Positions 40,146-48,176 of a stretch of 64,000 nt of DNA are shown here, piece by piece. This DNA comes from Derxia gummosa DSM 723 (lineage in GTDB: Bacteria > Pseudomonadota > Gammaproteobacteria > Burkholderiales > Burkholderiaceae_E). Both the position numbers and the translations under genes were made by a program. The notes beneath the pieces were generated by a model. That model searched no databases. It was not told where the DNA came from and saw only the letters and a list, made by a program, of their open reading frames with translations. The stretch is taken from contig NZ_KI519499.1 in NCBI RefSeq assembly GCF_000482785.1, positions 248,001-312,000 of the forward strand, in the 5' to 3' direction. Numbering within the stretch: the stretch's first letter is position 1; every line of letters begins with the position of its first letter.

Positions 40146-40978
40146 GTGATGAGCCCTCCACTCACGTTCACCACCGCGCCGGTCACGAAGGCCGCGTCGC
40201 CCAGCGCCAGGAAGCGCACCGCGCCGGCCACGTCCTGCGGCGTGCAATTGCGCGCCAGCGGCGTGTTGGCGAGCAGTACCGAGCGCACCTTGGCCTTCAT
40301 GAGGTCGGCAAGGCCGCCCTCCGTCACCTGGGGCGCGACGATGTTCACGCGCAGGCCCGAGTCGGCCACCTCGCGCGCCAGCGACTTGCAATAGCTGATG
40401 ACCGCCGCCTTGGCCGCGCCGTAGGCCACGCGCATCGGCTGGCCGACCAGCCCCGTCACCGAGGACACGACCACGATCGCGCCGCCGCCGGCCTCGCCGC
40501 GCAGCGCGCGGAAGGCTTCGGCCGCGTTCACCACCGGCGCGAGGTTGTCGCGCATGCATTCGGCCATGTCGTCGTCATCGACGAGGGCGAGCGGGCCGTC
40601 CTTGGCGCTGCCCACGGCGAGCACCAGCACGTCGAGCCCGCCGAGCGCGGCGGCGGCCTCGCTCAGGCAGCGCCCGGCGGCCTCGGCGTCGCGCAGATCG
40701 GCGCCGACCAGCGCCGGCGCCGCGCAACCCTCGGCCACGAGGCCGGCCGCGAGCCGCTCGGCGGCCGAGCGCGAGCGGTTGAAATGCAGCGCCACCTTCG
40801 CGCCGTCACGCGCGAAGCGCTCGGCGATCGCCTGGCCGAGTCCGCCGCTCGCGCCGCACACCAGCACGCGCGCATTCGCGGGCGTGAGGCTCGCGGTCGG
40901 CTCCTGCGACCGCGCGCGGCGGCGCGTCAGCGGGCCCCAGTCGCCGAGGCGGGCCAGAAGGCTGCCGACGCCGCTCAT
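40139..40978 (-). CDS. Short-chain dehydrogenase, 3-oxoacyl-ACP reductase-like
   Basis: A 279-residue reductase with an N-terminal extension of about 35 residues. The cofactor motif is VLVCGASGGLGQAIAERFA, the catalytic Ser is in IVVVSSVTGLVGQPMR and the Tyr/Lys in AYGAAKAAVISYCKSLA. It is the second ketoreductase of the cluster besides the FabG at 45883 and overlaps both neighbours by a few bases. It likely reduces beta-keto groups on the growing ACP-bound chain; exact step unknown. Confidence 0.88.
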   Translation of the reverse strand: MSGVGSLLARLGDWGPLTRRRARSQEPTASLTPANARVLVCGASGGLGQAIAERFARDGAKVALHFNRSRSAAERLAAGLVAEGCAAPALVGADLRDAEAAGRCLSEAAAALGGLDVLVLAVGSAKDGPLALVDDDDMAECMRDNLAPVVNAAEAFRALRGEAGGGAIVVVSSVTGLVGQPMRVAYGAAKAAVISYCKSLAREVADSGLRVNIVAPQVTEGGLADLMKAKVRSVLLANTPLARNCTPQDVAGAVRFLALGDAAFVTGAVVNVSGGLITW

Positions 40979-41634
40979 TTCGTGTCCTCGACGATCTTCT
41001 GCGCGCGCTTCGCCTTCTCGCGCGCGTCGTCCACCAATTCCTTCGGGCAGGTTTGCGCGGCGCAGAGCGCGACATAGCGGTTGAAGTCCTCGACCGCGAA
41101 CCGGGTGCGCTTGAGGAAAGGCGGCAGCTCGAGGCTGTTGTTGCCCCGGATGAGCCGCAGGATCGGCAGCTCGGGCGCCTGGTCGATCGCCTTGTCCATC
41201 TGGCGCGTGCCGAGCTTGACCCAGAAGGTCTGCTTGCCCGGATCGGTCTCGAACAGCGCCTTCATCGTGGTGACGCTGCCGAGCCAGCCGGCGATCTCGC
41301 GGTCGTCGGGCGCGAGGCCGGCGGCCTGCTTGAGATAGCGCTCGGCCTGCTCGACGCGCTCGCGCTCGGGTTCGGTGCGGCTGATCTGGTGCAGCAGGAT
41401 GCCGGCCGAGCGCAGCGCGTCGAGATCGTCGGGCGACTTGCGCAGCGTGGCCAGATAGCCTTCGAGCGCGGCCTTGGACTGGGCCTGGCCGAGGTTGGCG
41501 ATGTCGCGGGCGGCGGTGGTGGCGGCCGCGCCGACGGGGGCGGCGGGCGCGGCCAGCGCGGCGAGCGGCAGGCCGCAGCTCAGCGCGAACAGCGCAACGC
41601 GGCCGTGGCGGCGGAGGGCGAGGGAAAGATTCAT
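40975..41634 (-). CDS. Exported TPR-like helical protein
   Basis: A 219-residue protein with a signal peptide (LFALSCGLPLAALAAPAAPV) and helical repeats: LEGYLATLRKSPDDLDALRS, ERVEQAERYLKQAAGLAPDD, PELPILRLIRGNNSLELPPF, and a Lys-rich C-terminus (DAREKAKRAQKIVEDTK). It may be a divergent relative of the TPR-like lipoprotein at 34569. It overlaps the SDR gene by four bases. No enzymatic motif is visible; periplasmic scaffolding for the export or maturation step is a guess. Confidence 0.75.
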   Translation of the reverse strand: MNLSLALRRHGRVALFALSCGLPLAALAAPAAPVGAAATTAARDIANLGQAQSKAALEGYLATLRKSPDDLDALRSAGILLHQISRTEPERERVEQAERYLKQAAGLAPDDREIAGWLGSVTTMKALFETDPGKQTFWVKLGTRQMDKAIDQAPELPILRLIRGNNSLELPPFLKRTRFAVEDFNRYVALCAAQTCPKELVDDAREKAKRAQKIVEDTK

Positions 41635-41663
41635 GGTCGGTTCCGGTTAAGGCGGGTGTGCGG

Positions 41664-43169
41664 TCAGGCCAGCAGCGCGGCGGTCTCGGCCTCGGCTTCC
41701 ATGCCGGTCCAGACCGCCGAGTACAGGCCGGTCAGGCCGAAGGAATCGCTGTGGGCGAAGACGACGCGGCCGAAGCTCTCCTTGGCCGCGTCGAGGGTCG
41801 AATCCATGCCGGGGCCGAGGGTGAGCATCGGATGGCCCCAGCGGTGCAGCGTCATGTCGGCGATGCGGCCGCGCGTTTCGGGCAGCACGGCGGCAAGGTC
41901 AGCGGCGATGCGCTCGGCCAGGTCGCGCGCCGCGGCGACATAGAGCGCCGAGCGGCCGGCCACGCGCGGGAACGGGCTGTACACGGTGAGCACGCCGCCG
42001 CCGTCATGGCGCGCATTGCCGGGCAGGTTGTCGGGCGCGACGATGTAGCGCGCGAGCCGGCCCGGCGCGGTGGTCTCGAAGGGCGCGTCGATGCGCCGGG
42101 TCAGGCTCACCTGGGTCACGAGATAGGCGTTGTAGGCGAAGCCGCCGTACACGCCGGGGCGCGCCGCATCCAGGCCATCGACGATGCGGCGCGCGTACAG
42201 CTTGGGCACGCCGAGCACGACGGCGTCGGCGGCGATGCTGCGGCGCCGGCCGTCGGCGCCGATGCCGGTCACCCACACCGCCTCGCCACGCTGCGCGACG
42301 CGGGTGACGGTAAAGCCGCAGCGCAGGCTGGCGCCGGGCTGGCGGCCGAGCCGGTCGAGCAGCGCCTCGGTCACGGCGGCGTGGCCACCGGCCATCGTGT
42401 ATGCGGGTGCAAGCGTTTGCGAGAGCAGGTAGTTGCCGATCCAGGCCGAGAGCTTCTCGCCGCTGTCGGCGACGCGCGCGGCCACCACGTCATCGAGCAG
42501 GGCGCGCGTGGCGGGCGCATAGCCCTGGGTGGCGTAGTCGTCCCAGAGCGTGACGCGGTCGAGCGCGAGCATCGCCGGGCCGTTCTCGGCACGCACGATG
42601 CGCAGGCCGCGCTCGGGGTCGAGCATGCCGCGCAGCCGGTCGGTGGCGCGGGCGAGGTCGCGCGCGGCGTCGGCGGGCAGACCGAGCCGGCCGAGCCCGG
42701 CGCCGAACGGGTCGCGCACCAGCCGGCCGGCCGCATGCGTCGCATGGTCGGCCGGCGCGAGCGCATGGAAGCGCACGCCCAGATCGGCGAAGAACTCGCC
42801 GAAGGGCGCGACCGGCCCCTGGTTGAGGAAGGCGCCGAGCGCGACGCGGCAGCCCGCGATCTCGCCGGCGCGCGAATTGCCGCCGGCCACCGGCTCCTTC
42901 TCCAGCACCAGCACGTCGCGCGGCGCGAGCCGCGTGGCGGCGGTGAGCGCCGAGATGCCGCCGCCCACCACCACGACCTCATGCTTCTCGTCGGGTTCGG
43001 GCTGCTCGCCGGGGCCTTCGTCGCGCACGCGGTGCGTGACGTCGAAACGGTCAGTCGCGGCAAACCGGGCCGGGGGCAGCACGCCGAGCGCGCGGCCGCT
43101 GGCCGACATCGGCAGCCAGCAACCGGCGGCGCCCGCCATGAGGCCCGCGACGAAGCGGCGGCGGTCCAT
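41664..43169 (-). CDS. Exported FAD-dependent oxidoreductase (amine oxidase / phytoene desaturase-like)
   Basis: A 501-residue flavoprotein. The twin-arginine signal MDRRRFVAGLMAGAAGC ends in a cysteine, so it may be a lipid-anchored periplasmic enzyme. The FAD-binding motif is VVVVGGGISALTAATRLA, followed by VLVLEKEPVAGGNSRAG. The C-terminal FAD contact is GRVVFAHSDSFGLTGLYSAV. Overall it resembles the flavin amine oxidase, protoporphyrinogen oxidase and CrtI group. A role in oxidising the finished polyene after export fits the location. The start shares a base with the dehydratase stop. Confidence 0.83.
   Translation of the reverse strand: MDRRRFVAGLMAGAAGCWLPMSASGRALGVLPPARFAATDRFDVTHRVRDEGPGEQPEPDEKHEVVVVGGGISALTAATRLAPRDVLVLEKEPVAGGNSRAGEIAGCRVALGAFLNQGPVAPFGEFFADLGVRFHALAPADHATHAAGRLVRDPFGAGLGRLGLPADAARDLARATDRLRGMLDPERGLRIVRAENGPAMLALDRVTLWDDYATQGYAPATRALLDDVVAARVADSGEKLSAWIGNYLLSQTLAPAYTMAGGHAAVTEALLDRLGRQPGASLRCGFTVTRVAQRGEAVWVTGIGADGRRRSIAADAVVLGVPKLYARRIVDGLDAARPGVYGGFAYNAYLVTQVSLTRRIDAPFETTAPGRLARYIVAPDNLPGNARHDGGGVLTVYSPFPRVAGRSALYVAAARDLAERIAADLAAVLPETRGRIADMTLHRWGHPMLTLGPGMDSTLDAAKESFGRVVFAHSDSFGLTGLYSAVWTGMEAEAETAALLA
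42408..42421. repeat. Copy of the dispersed 14-bp palindrome
   Basis: TGCAAGCGTTTGCG, one mismatch, inside the flavin oxidoreductase gene, read there as CAA ACG CTT GCA. Confidence 0.5.
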
Positions 43170-43513
43170 CAGCGCGCCTCCGCCACGATCAGGTCGCCGC
43201 GCGCCAGCGCCGCGCCGTCGGCGCCGAACCACTTGCAGCGCAGGCGCAGGCGGTCGTCGCCGTCGGGCTTCGCATCGAACTCGACGCGCACTTCGGCCGG
43301 CGGCAGCACCGGTGCGCTGAAGCGCAGGCGGCGGATTGCTACCAGCACGAGCGGACGGCCGGCGGCCCCGGCGGCGGCATCGACCGCGAAGCGCAGCAGC
43401 AGCACGCCGGGCAGGATGGGCTGGCCCGGAAAATGGCCGGCGAACACCGGCTCGTCGGCCGCGACGGCGCGCAGAGCAGGCGCGACCGGCGGGTGGATTG
43501 CAAGCGTTGTCAT
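43169..43513 (-). CDS. Hotdog-fold dehydratase subunit carrying the catalytic His (ApeI/FabZ-like)
   Basis: A 114-residue hotdog protein. The FabZ-type segment VFAGHFPGQPILPGVLLLRF keeps the catalytic His (in GHF) but has Arg-Phe where FabZ has the catalytic Glu (usual PGVLxxEAxAQ). The neighbouring hotdog gene has the opposite pattern, so the two may form one heteromeric dehydratase. The 5' end carries a partial dispersed palindrome (TGCAAGCGTTGTCA, 43499-43512). It starts four bases past the stop of its partner. Confidence 0.82.
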   Translation of the reverse strand: MTTLAIHPPVAPALRAVAADEPVFAGHFPGQPILPGVLLLRFAVDAAAGAAGRPLVLVAIRRLRFSAPVLPPAEVRVEFDAKPDGDDRLRLRCKWFGADGAALARGDLIVAEAR

Positions 43514-43517
43514 CGCC

Positions 43518-43958
43518 TCACCCGTTGAAGACCTGGAGCTGGCCGCGGGCAACCTGCGCCCCGCCCTGCTCGGCGCTGAAGCGCGCCACATGCACCGGAC
43601 CGGAGGTCTGCTCCAGCGCCACTTCCAGCTCGAAGGGCGCGCCGCCGTCGAGCGCGGCCGGGCCGAACTCGACCTCGTCGAAGCCGAGCAGCAGATGGCG
43701 CCCTTCGGCGCCGGCCGCCGCGCCGCCCTCGGGTGGGCAGGCGCCGATCACAATGCCGAAGGTCTGGGCGGCGGCTTCGAGCAGCAGTTCATGCGCGAGC
43801 GCCGGCTGGGCCAGCGCGCCGAAGATGCGCGCGTTGGCGTCGAGCCGGATCAGCGCGCGACCCGAGCGCGTGGCCGGATCGGCCTCGACCTCGGTCGGCA
43901 GCAGGATGGGCGCGCGATGCGGCAGCAGCGCCTCGATCGCGGTGCGGTCGAGCTTCAT
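43518..43958 (-). CDS. Hotdog-fold dehydratase subunit carrying the catalytic Glu (ApeP-like)
   Basis: A 146-residue hotdog protein. The opening IEALLPHRAPILLPTEVEAD is FabZ/ApeP-like. The central helix IFGALAQPALAHELLLEAAA keeps the Glu but lacks the GHF histidine. Aryl polyene systems use a two-subunit dehydratase (ApeI:ApeP), and this pair fits that arrangement. It overlaps the chain-length-factor gene by four bases. Activity alone is doubtful. Confidence 0.82.
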   Translation of the reverse strand: MKLDRTAIEALLPHRAPILLPTEVEADPATRSGRALIRLDANARIFGALAQPALAHELLLEAAAQTFGIVIGACPPEGGAAAGAEGRHLLLGFDEVEFGPAALDGGAPFELEVALEQTSGPVHVARFSAEQGGAQVARGQLQVFNG

Positions 43959-45142
43959 GCCGGCGCTCCGACCACGATCGACACCGCGCTCGCGCCGATG
44001 CCCGCGCCCTGATGCAGCACGCGGCGCGCCGGACGGCTGCCGGCGCGCGCCAGCAGCGGCGCGACTTCGGGCAGCGCGTCGGCGGCATCGCGCGCCGGCA
44101 GGCGGCCGCGTTCCATGCAGCGCAGCGCGAGACCCAGGCGCAGCACGCCCGACGAGGCGAATTCGCCGAGATGGCCCTTGAGCGCCACGAGTTCATGACG
44201 CTCGGCGTCGAGCAGGCCGGCCCAGGCCGAGGCTTCGCCCTGGTCGAGCGAAGGCGTGCCACTCGCGGCGCTCGACACCCAGTCGATGTCGCCGATGGCG
44301 ATGCCGGCGCGGTCGAGCGCGGCCGACACGCTGCGGCGCACCGCCGGGCCAAGCTCGCCGTGGCCGAACACGCTGTCGGCACCGGCGTACTGGCCGATGC
44401 CTTCGATGCGGCCGAGCACGCGGGCGCCGCGCGCGGCGGCGGCAGCGGCGGTTTCGAGTACCAGCGCGCCCGCGCCTTCCGACGGCAGGCAGCCGGCGGC
44501 GCCGCGCGAGAACGGCAGCGCGCCGTCATCGTCGCGGCGGCCAAGGCCCATCTCGGCAAAGCCGCGCAGCAGCGGCGCCGGCAGGTCGTCGGCGCCGATC
44601 ACCACCACGCGCTCGCACATGCCCTGGCGCAGCAGCATCCAGCCGTACATCAGCGCGTATTCGCCCGACTGGTCCACGCCCACGAGCGTGGAATTGGGGC
44701 CGTCGAGCGCCAGCTCGATCGCCACCATGCCGGCGGTCGCGTTGTAGACGGTGTTGGGAAAGTGGATCGGCGTGAGGCCGGTGATGCCCTCGGCCAGATA
44801 GGCCTTGTGATGCTCGACCACGCTCGCGAAGCCCGAGAAGCCCGTGCCCACGATGACGCCGCAGTTGCGCTTGTGGGCCTCGTCGGCCACGCCGGCATCG
44901 GCCAGCGCCATCTGCGCGGCGGCGATCGCATAGGTGTTGACCGCGTCCATGCGGCGCACCTTCTTGCGGTTGATGTAGTCGGTGGCTGCAAACCCTTGCA
45001 CGGCGGCGGCCGGCACGTTGCTGCCTTCGCGCGGCACGGCCGTGGCGGCCTGGCCGGCGTCCATCGCGGCGAGCGCGGCGGCGCTGTCGCTGCCGAGCGC
45101 GCCCACCATGCCGAAGCCGGTGATGACGATGCTGTCATCCAT
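43955..45142 (-). CDS. Ketosynthase-like chain length factor (KS-beta)
   Basis: A 395-residue thiolase-fold protein of the FabF family: VITGFGMVGALGSDSAAALA at the N-terminus and GRLPARDAADALPEVAPLLA near the C-terminus. The nucleophile position reads LVGVDQSGEYAL, with Gln in place of Cys, and the His of the usual NAHGTGT is lost (SSAASGTPSLDQG). These changes mark a chain length factor. It should pair with the true ketosynthase at 46613, as ApeC pairs with ApeO in aryl polyene synthesis, to set chain length. Confidence 0.86.
   Translation of the reverse strand: MDDSIVITGFGMVGALGSDSAAALAAMDAGQAATAVPREGSNVPAAAVQGFAATDYINRKKVRRMDAVNTYAIAAAQMALADAGVADEAHKRNCGVIVGTGFSGFASVVEHHKAYLAEGITGLTPIHFPNTVYNATAGMVAIELALDGPNSTLVGVDQSGEYALMYGWMLLRQGMCERVVVIGADDLPAPLLRGFAEMGLGRRDDDGALPFSRGAAGCLPSEGAGALVLETAAAAAARGARVLGRIEGIGQYAGADSVFGHGELGPAVRRSVSAALDRAGIAIGDIDWVSSAASGTPSLDQGEASAWAGLLDAERHELVALKGHLGEFASSGVLRLGLALRCMERGRLPARDAADALPEVAPLLARAGSRPARRVLHQGAGIGASAVSIVVGAPA
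44987..45000. repeat. Copy of the dispersed 14-bp palindrome
   Basis: TGCAAACCCTTGCA, full match, inside the chain-length-factor gene, read there as CAA GGG TTT GCA. Confidence 0.55.
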
Positions 45143-45890
45143 GGAGAAGTCCTTCCGTTGTCTCGATGAGTCGGGCCGAGCGCGGCTCGAACCAGGGGCC
45201 GTGACCGGGCACGACGCAGTCATGGCCGGCGAGCGATTCGCGCGCGGCCAGCAGCAGGTCGTGGCGCCAGTACACGAGGTGATGGGCGACGTCGGCGGCG
45301 AGCGCGTCGTCGAGCGACAGCAGCGCATCGCCGGCGATGGCGGTGCGGCCGTGGGCGGTGAGGCAGTCGAGGCCGATCTGGCCCGGCGCATGGCCTTCGA
45401 GGTCGATGACGCGCAGGTTCGGCGTCAGCGCCTCGCCGGGCACGACGGTGCGCAGCCGGCCGGCGAAGCTGGCGTTGGCGAAGTCGTAGCGGCGGTCATG
45501 CGCGAGCCGCACGAACTGGCGCCGGAACACCGGCGCCAGATGCTCGTACTCGCGCGCCAGGAAGGCCTCGACGCCCTCGCCGTCATCGCGCGCGGCGATG
45601 AAGCGGGCAAAGAACTCCAGCTCGCGCGCCGACACCGCCACCGTGGTGCGCGGGCCGTAGCCCAGATCGTCGTAATGATCGAAATGCAGGTGGGTGAAGA
45701 AGACGATGTCGATGTCGTCCAGCCCGATCCCGGCCGTGGCACGCAGGGCGGCGTCGAGCGCCGCGCGGTGGCCGCTGAAATGGCCCGGATCGACGAGCAC
45801 CGTGGTGCCCGCGTCGTCGAGCAGCACGCAGCCGCAGCGCAGCGTGAGCCGCGTGCCGATGCCGACCGGCCGGATGCGGACCTCAGACAC
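45135..45890 (-). CDS. Metallo-beta-lactamase-fold hydrolase
   Basis: A 251-residue MBL-fold protein. The metal site is FFTHLHFDHYDDLGYG. Further ligands are LEGHAPGQIGLD, AIAGDALLSLDD and VVPGHGPWFEP. It has no signal peptide. It lies between FabG and the chain length factor, overlapping both by eight bases. MBL-fold thioesterases release chains in some polyketide pathways, and no other thioesterase is seen in the cluster, so a releasing role is a reasonable guess. A lactonase would be the alternative. Confidence 0.85.
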   Translation of the reverse strand: MSEVRIRPVGIGTRLTLRCGCVLLDDAGTTVLVDPGHFSGHRAALDAALRATAGIGLDDIDIVFFTHLHFDHYDDLGYGPRTTVAVSARELEFFARFIAARDDGEGVEAFLAREYEHLAPVFRRQFVRLAHDRRYDFANASFAGRLRTVVPGEALTPNLRVIDLEGHAPGQIGLDCLTAHGRTAIAGDALLSLDDALAADVAHHLVYWRHDLLLAARESLAGHDCVVPGHGPWFEPRSARLIETTEGLLHG

Positions 45891-46626
45891 CGAGGCCCCC
45901 GTCGATCGCGAGCGTCTGGCCGGTCATGTAGCCGTTGTCGGCCGAGGCGAGAAAGCGCACCAGCGCCGCCACCTCGTCCACCTTGCCGACGCGGCCGAGC
46001 GGGATGGCCTTGGTCATCTCGGCCAGCTGCTTCGGGTTCATCTCGGTCAGCATCTCGGTCTCGATGAAGCCCGGCGCGACCGCGTTGACCTGCACCTTGT
46101 AGCGGCCCAGTTCCTTGGCCAGCGCGCGGGTCATCGCGATCACGCCGCCCTTCGAGGCCGCGTAGTTGGCCTGGCCCGGCGTGCCGATGAGGCCGCTGAT
46201 CGAGACCATGTTGATGACCTTGCCGCGACGGCCGCGGATCATGCCCTTCACGAAGGCGCGGGTGGTCAGGAACACGCCGCGCAGGTTGGTGTCGAGCACC
46301 TCGTCCCATTGCGCGTCGGACATCATCGCCAGCAGGCCGTCGCGCAGCACGCCGGCGTTGTTGACGAGCACGTCCACCTGCTCGAAGCGCGCCTCGACTT
46401 CCTGCGCCATGCGATCGACATCGGCGCCGCTGGCCACGTCGCCCTGGAGCAGCTCGGCGCTGCCGCCGGCGGCGCGGATTTCGGCCACGACCTCCTCGGC
46501 CTTGCCCATGCTGGACTTGAAGTTGACCAGCACGTGATGGCCCGCCGCGCCGAGCGCGAGAGCCACGCCGCGGCCGATGCCGCGCGACGCGCCGGTGACG
46601 AGGGCGACGGAATCAGGCCGCGACAT
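45883..46626 (-). CDS. fabG: 3-oxoacyl-ACP reductase
   Basis: Canonical FabG-type ketoreductase, 247 residues: ALVTGASRGIGRGVALALGA, VLVNNAGVLRDGLLAMM, catalytic Ser in INMVSISGLIGTPGQ, then NYAASKGGVIAMTRALA with Tyr and Lys, and the closing GYMTGQTLAIDGGLGV. NADPH is the likely cofactor. The ATG at 46626 overlaps the ketosynthase gene by 14 bases; a longer start at 46647 is open. It reduces beta-ketoacyl-ACP during chain growth. Confidence 0.95.
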   Translation of the reverse strand: MSRPDSVALVTGASRGIGRGVALALGAAGHHVLVNFKSSMGKAEEVVAEIRAAGGSAELLQGDVASGADVDRMAQEVEARFEQVDVLVNNAGVLRDGLLAMMSDAQWDEVLDTNLRGVFLTTRAFVKGMIRGRRGKVINMVSISGLIGTPGQANYAASKGGVIAMTRALAKELGRYKVQVNAVAPGFIETEMLTEMNPKQLAEMTKAIPLGRVGKVDEVAALVRFLASADNGYMTGQTLAIDGGLGV

Positions 46627-47836
46627 CGAAAGCCTCCGGACGGGCAAGGATGAGAGAGGTGTTGTTGCCGCCGAAGGCGAGCGAGTTCTTCATGGCGACA
46701 TCGAGCCGCGCGTTGCGCGCGACGTTGGGCACCACGTCGAGGTCGCAGTCGGGATCGGCTTCCTCGAAGTTGAGCGTGGGCGGCAGGAACTGGCCCATGA
46801 GGCCGAGCACCGTGGCGACCGCCTCGATCGCGCCGGCCGCCGACAGCGTGTGGCCGATCATCGGCTTGATGGAGCTGACCGCGAGCCGGTCGGCCGCCGC
46901 GCCGAACACGCGGCGGATGGCGGCGGTTTCCGACTTGTCATTCAGCGAGGTGCCGGTGCCGTGGGCATTGATGTAGCCGATGCGCTCGGCGGCGAGGCCG
47001 CTCTTGCGCAGCGCGAGCTGCATCGCGCGGGCCATGCCGTCGCCTTCGGGATGGGGCGCGGTGATGTGGCTCGCGTCGGAGGTGATGCCGTAGCCGGCGA
47101 GCACCGCCAGCGGCTTGACGCCGCGCGCCAGCGCATGGCCGGCGCGTTCGAGGATGAGCACGCCCGCGCCCTCGCCCAGCACGATGCCGTCGCGACGGCG
47201 GTCGAAGGGGCGGTTGCGGCCGGTGGCCAGCGCGCCGAGCGCGTTGAAGCCGGTGAAGGTCACATGCGACAGCGACTCGGTGCCGCCCGCGACCATCACG
47301 TCGGCGAAGCCGCATTCGATGAAGTCGGCGGCCAGGCCCACGGCGGTCGCGCCCGAGGAGCAGGCGGTCATGATGCTGGTGCGCGGGCCGTGCAGGCCCC
47401 AGTGCCGGGCGACGGCGGTGCCGGCGCTGTCCGGGTTCATCGGCAGCAGCGACGACGGGCGACCGACGCGGCCCTGCATCGCGGCATCGACATAGCACTC
47501 GGTCACGTTCACGCCGCCGCCGCTGCCGAACACCACGCCGACGCGGTCGCGGTCGATGCCGTCGAGCGCGGCCTGCTGCCAGGCCTCGACGGTGGCCGTG
47601 AGCGCGTACTGGTCGGCCCGCGACAGCCGGCGGCGCTCGAAGTCGGTCAGCTCTGCCGCGGGCTCGAAGGGATCGACGATGCCCACGAGCTGCGAGCGCG
47701 CGCCCTCGGTGTGATGCCAGGTGTTGTGGCGGATGCCCGAGCTGCCCGACCGCAGCGACAGCTCGAAGCGGGTGATGTCCTGCCCGGCCGGGCTGACCAC
47801 GCCCAGACCGGTGATGACGACGGCGTTGCGATTCAC
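46613..47836 (-). CDS. Beta-ketoacyl-ACP synthase (KS-alpha, FabF-like)
   Basis: Condensing enzyme of 407 residues. It starts AVVITGLGVVSPAGQDI. The catalytic triad is complete: Cys in IMTACSSGATAVGLA, His in INAHGTGTSLNDKSE, and Lys/His in SIKPMIGHTLSAAGAIE. It begins with GTG at 47836, preceded by GGGAG. It should form a heterodimer with the Gln-for-Cys chain length factor at 43955. The aryl polyene ketosynthase ApeO is the closest functional analogue I can name. Confidence 0.92.
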   Translation of the reverse strand: MNRNAVVITGLGVVSPAGQDITRFELSLRSGSSGIRHNTWHHTEGARSQLVGIVDPFEPAAELTDFERRRLSRADQYALTATVEAWQQAALDGIDRDRVGVVFGSGGGVNVTECYVDAAMQGRVGRPSSLLPMNPDSAGTAVARHWGLHGPRTSIMTACSSGATAVGLAADFIECGFADVMVAGGTESLSHVTFTGFNALGALATGRNRPFDRRRDGIVLGEGAGVLILERAGHALARGVKPLAVLAGYGITSDASHITAPHPEGDGMARAMQLALRKSGLAAERIGYINAHGTGTSLNDKSETAAIRRVFGAAADRLAVSSIKPMIGHTLSAAGAIEAVATVLGLMGQFLPPTLNFEEADPDCDLDVVPNVARNARLDVAMKNSLAFGGNNTSLILARPEAFDVAA

Positions 47837-47850
47837 TGCCCGCTCCCGCC

Positions 47851-48123
47851 TCAGGCCGCGACCGGCTTGGCGACGGTCAGCAGATAGGCCGCCAGCGTCT
47901 CGATCGACTTGAAGTGGCGCTTGACCTCCTCGTCCTGGTTCAGGCGCACGCCGAAGGCCTTTTCGAGGCCGAGCACGAGGTCGAGCACGTCGACCGAGTC
48001 GATGCCCCAGCCGTCCTCGGCGAACAGGTCGGCGGTGTCGGGATCGGCGATGTCGGCCGGGTCGATCTCCAGGCGGTCCTGGATGATTTCCTTGATCTTG
48101 GTCTTGATGGTGTCGAGGTCCAT
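47851..48123 (-). CDS. Acyl carrier protein
   Basis: A 90-residue ACP with the phosphopantetheine site GWGIDSVDVLDLVLGLEKAF (Ser about 43). The acidic helices are IKTKIKEIIQDRLEIDPADI and EVKRHFKSIETLAAYLLTVA. It is distinct from the primary AcpP type (no DSLDTVE). The transferase at 33923 probably activates it. It lies 14 bases ahead of the ketosynthase gene. Confidence 0.94.
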   Translation of the reverse strand: MDLDTIKTKIKEIIQDRLEIDPADIADPDTADLFAEDGWGIDSVDVLDLVLGLEKAFGVRLNQDEEVKRHFKSIETLAAYLLTVAKPVAA

Positions 48124-48176
48124 GGTGGCTCCGTGGTGGTGGTGATGAAGGACTTGCGGGGATGAGCGGGCGCGGT

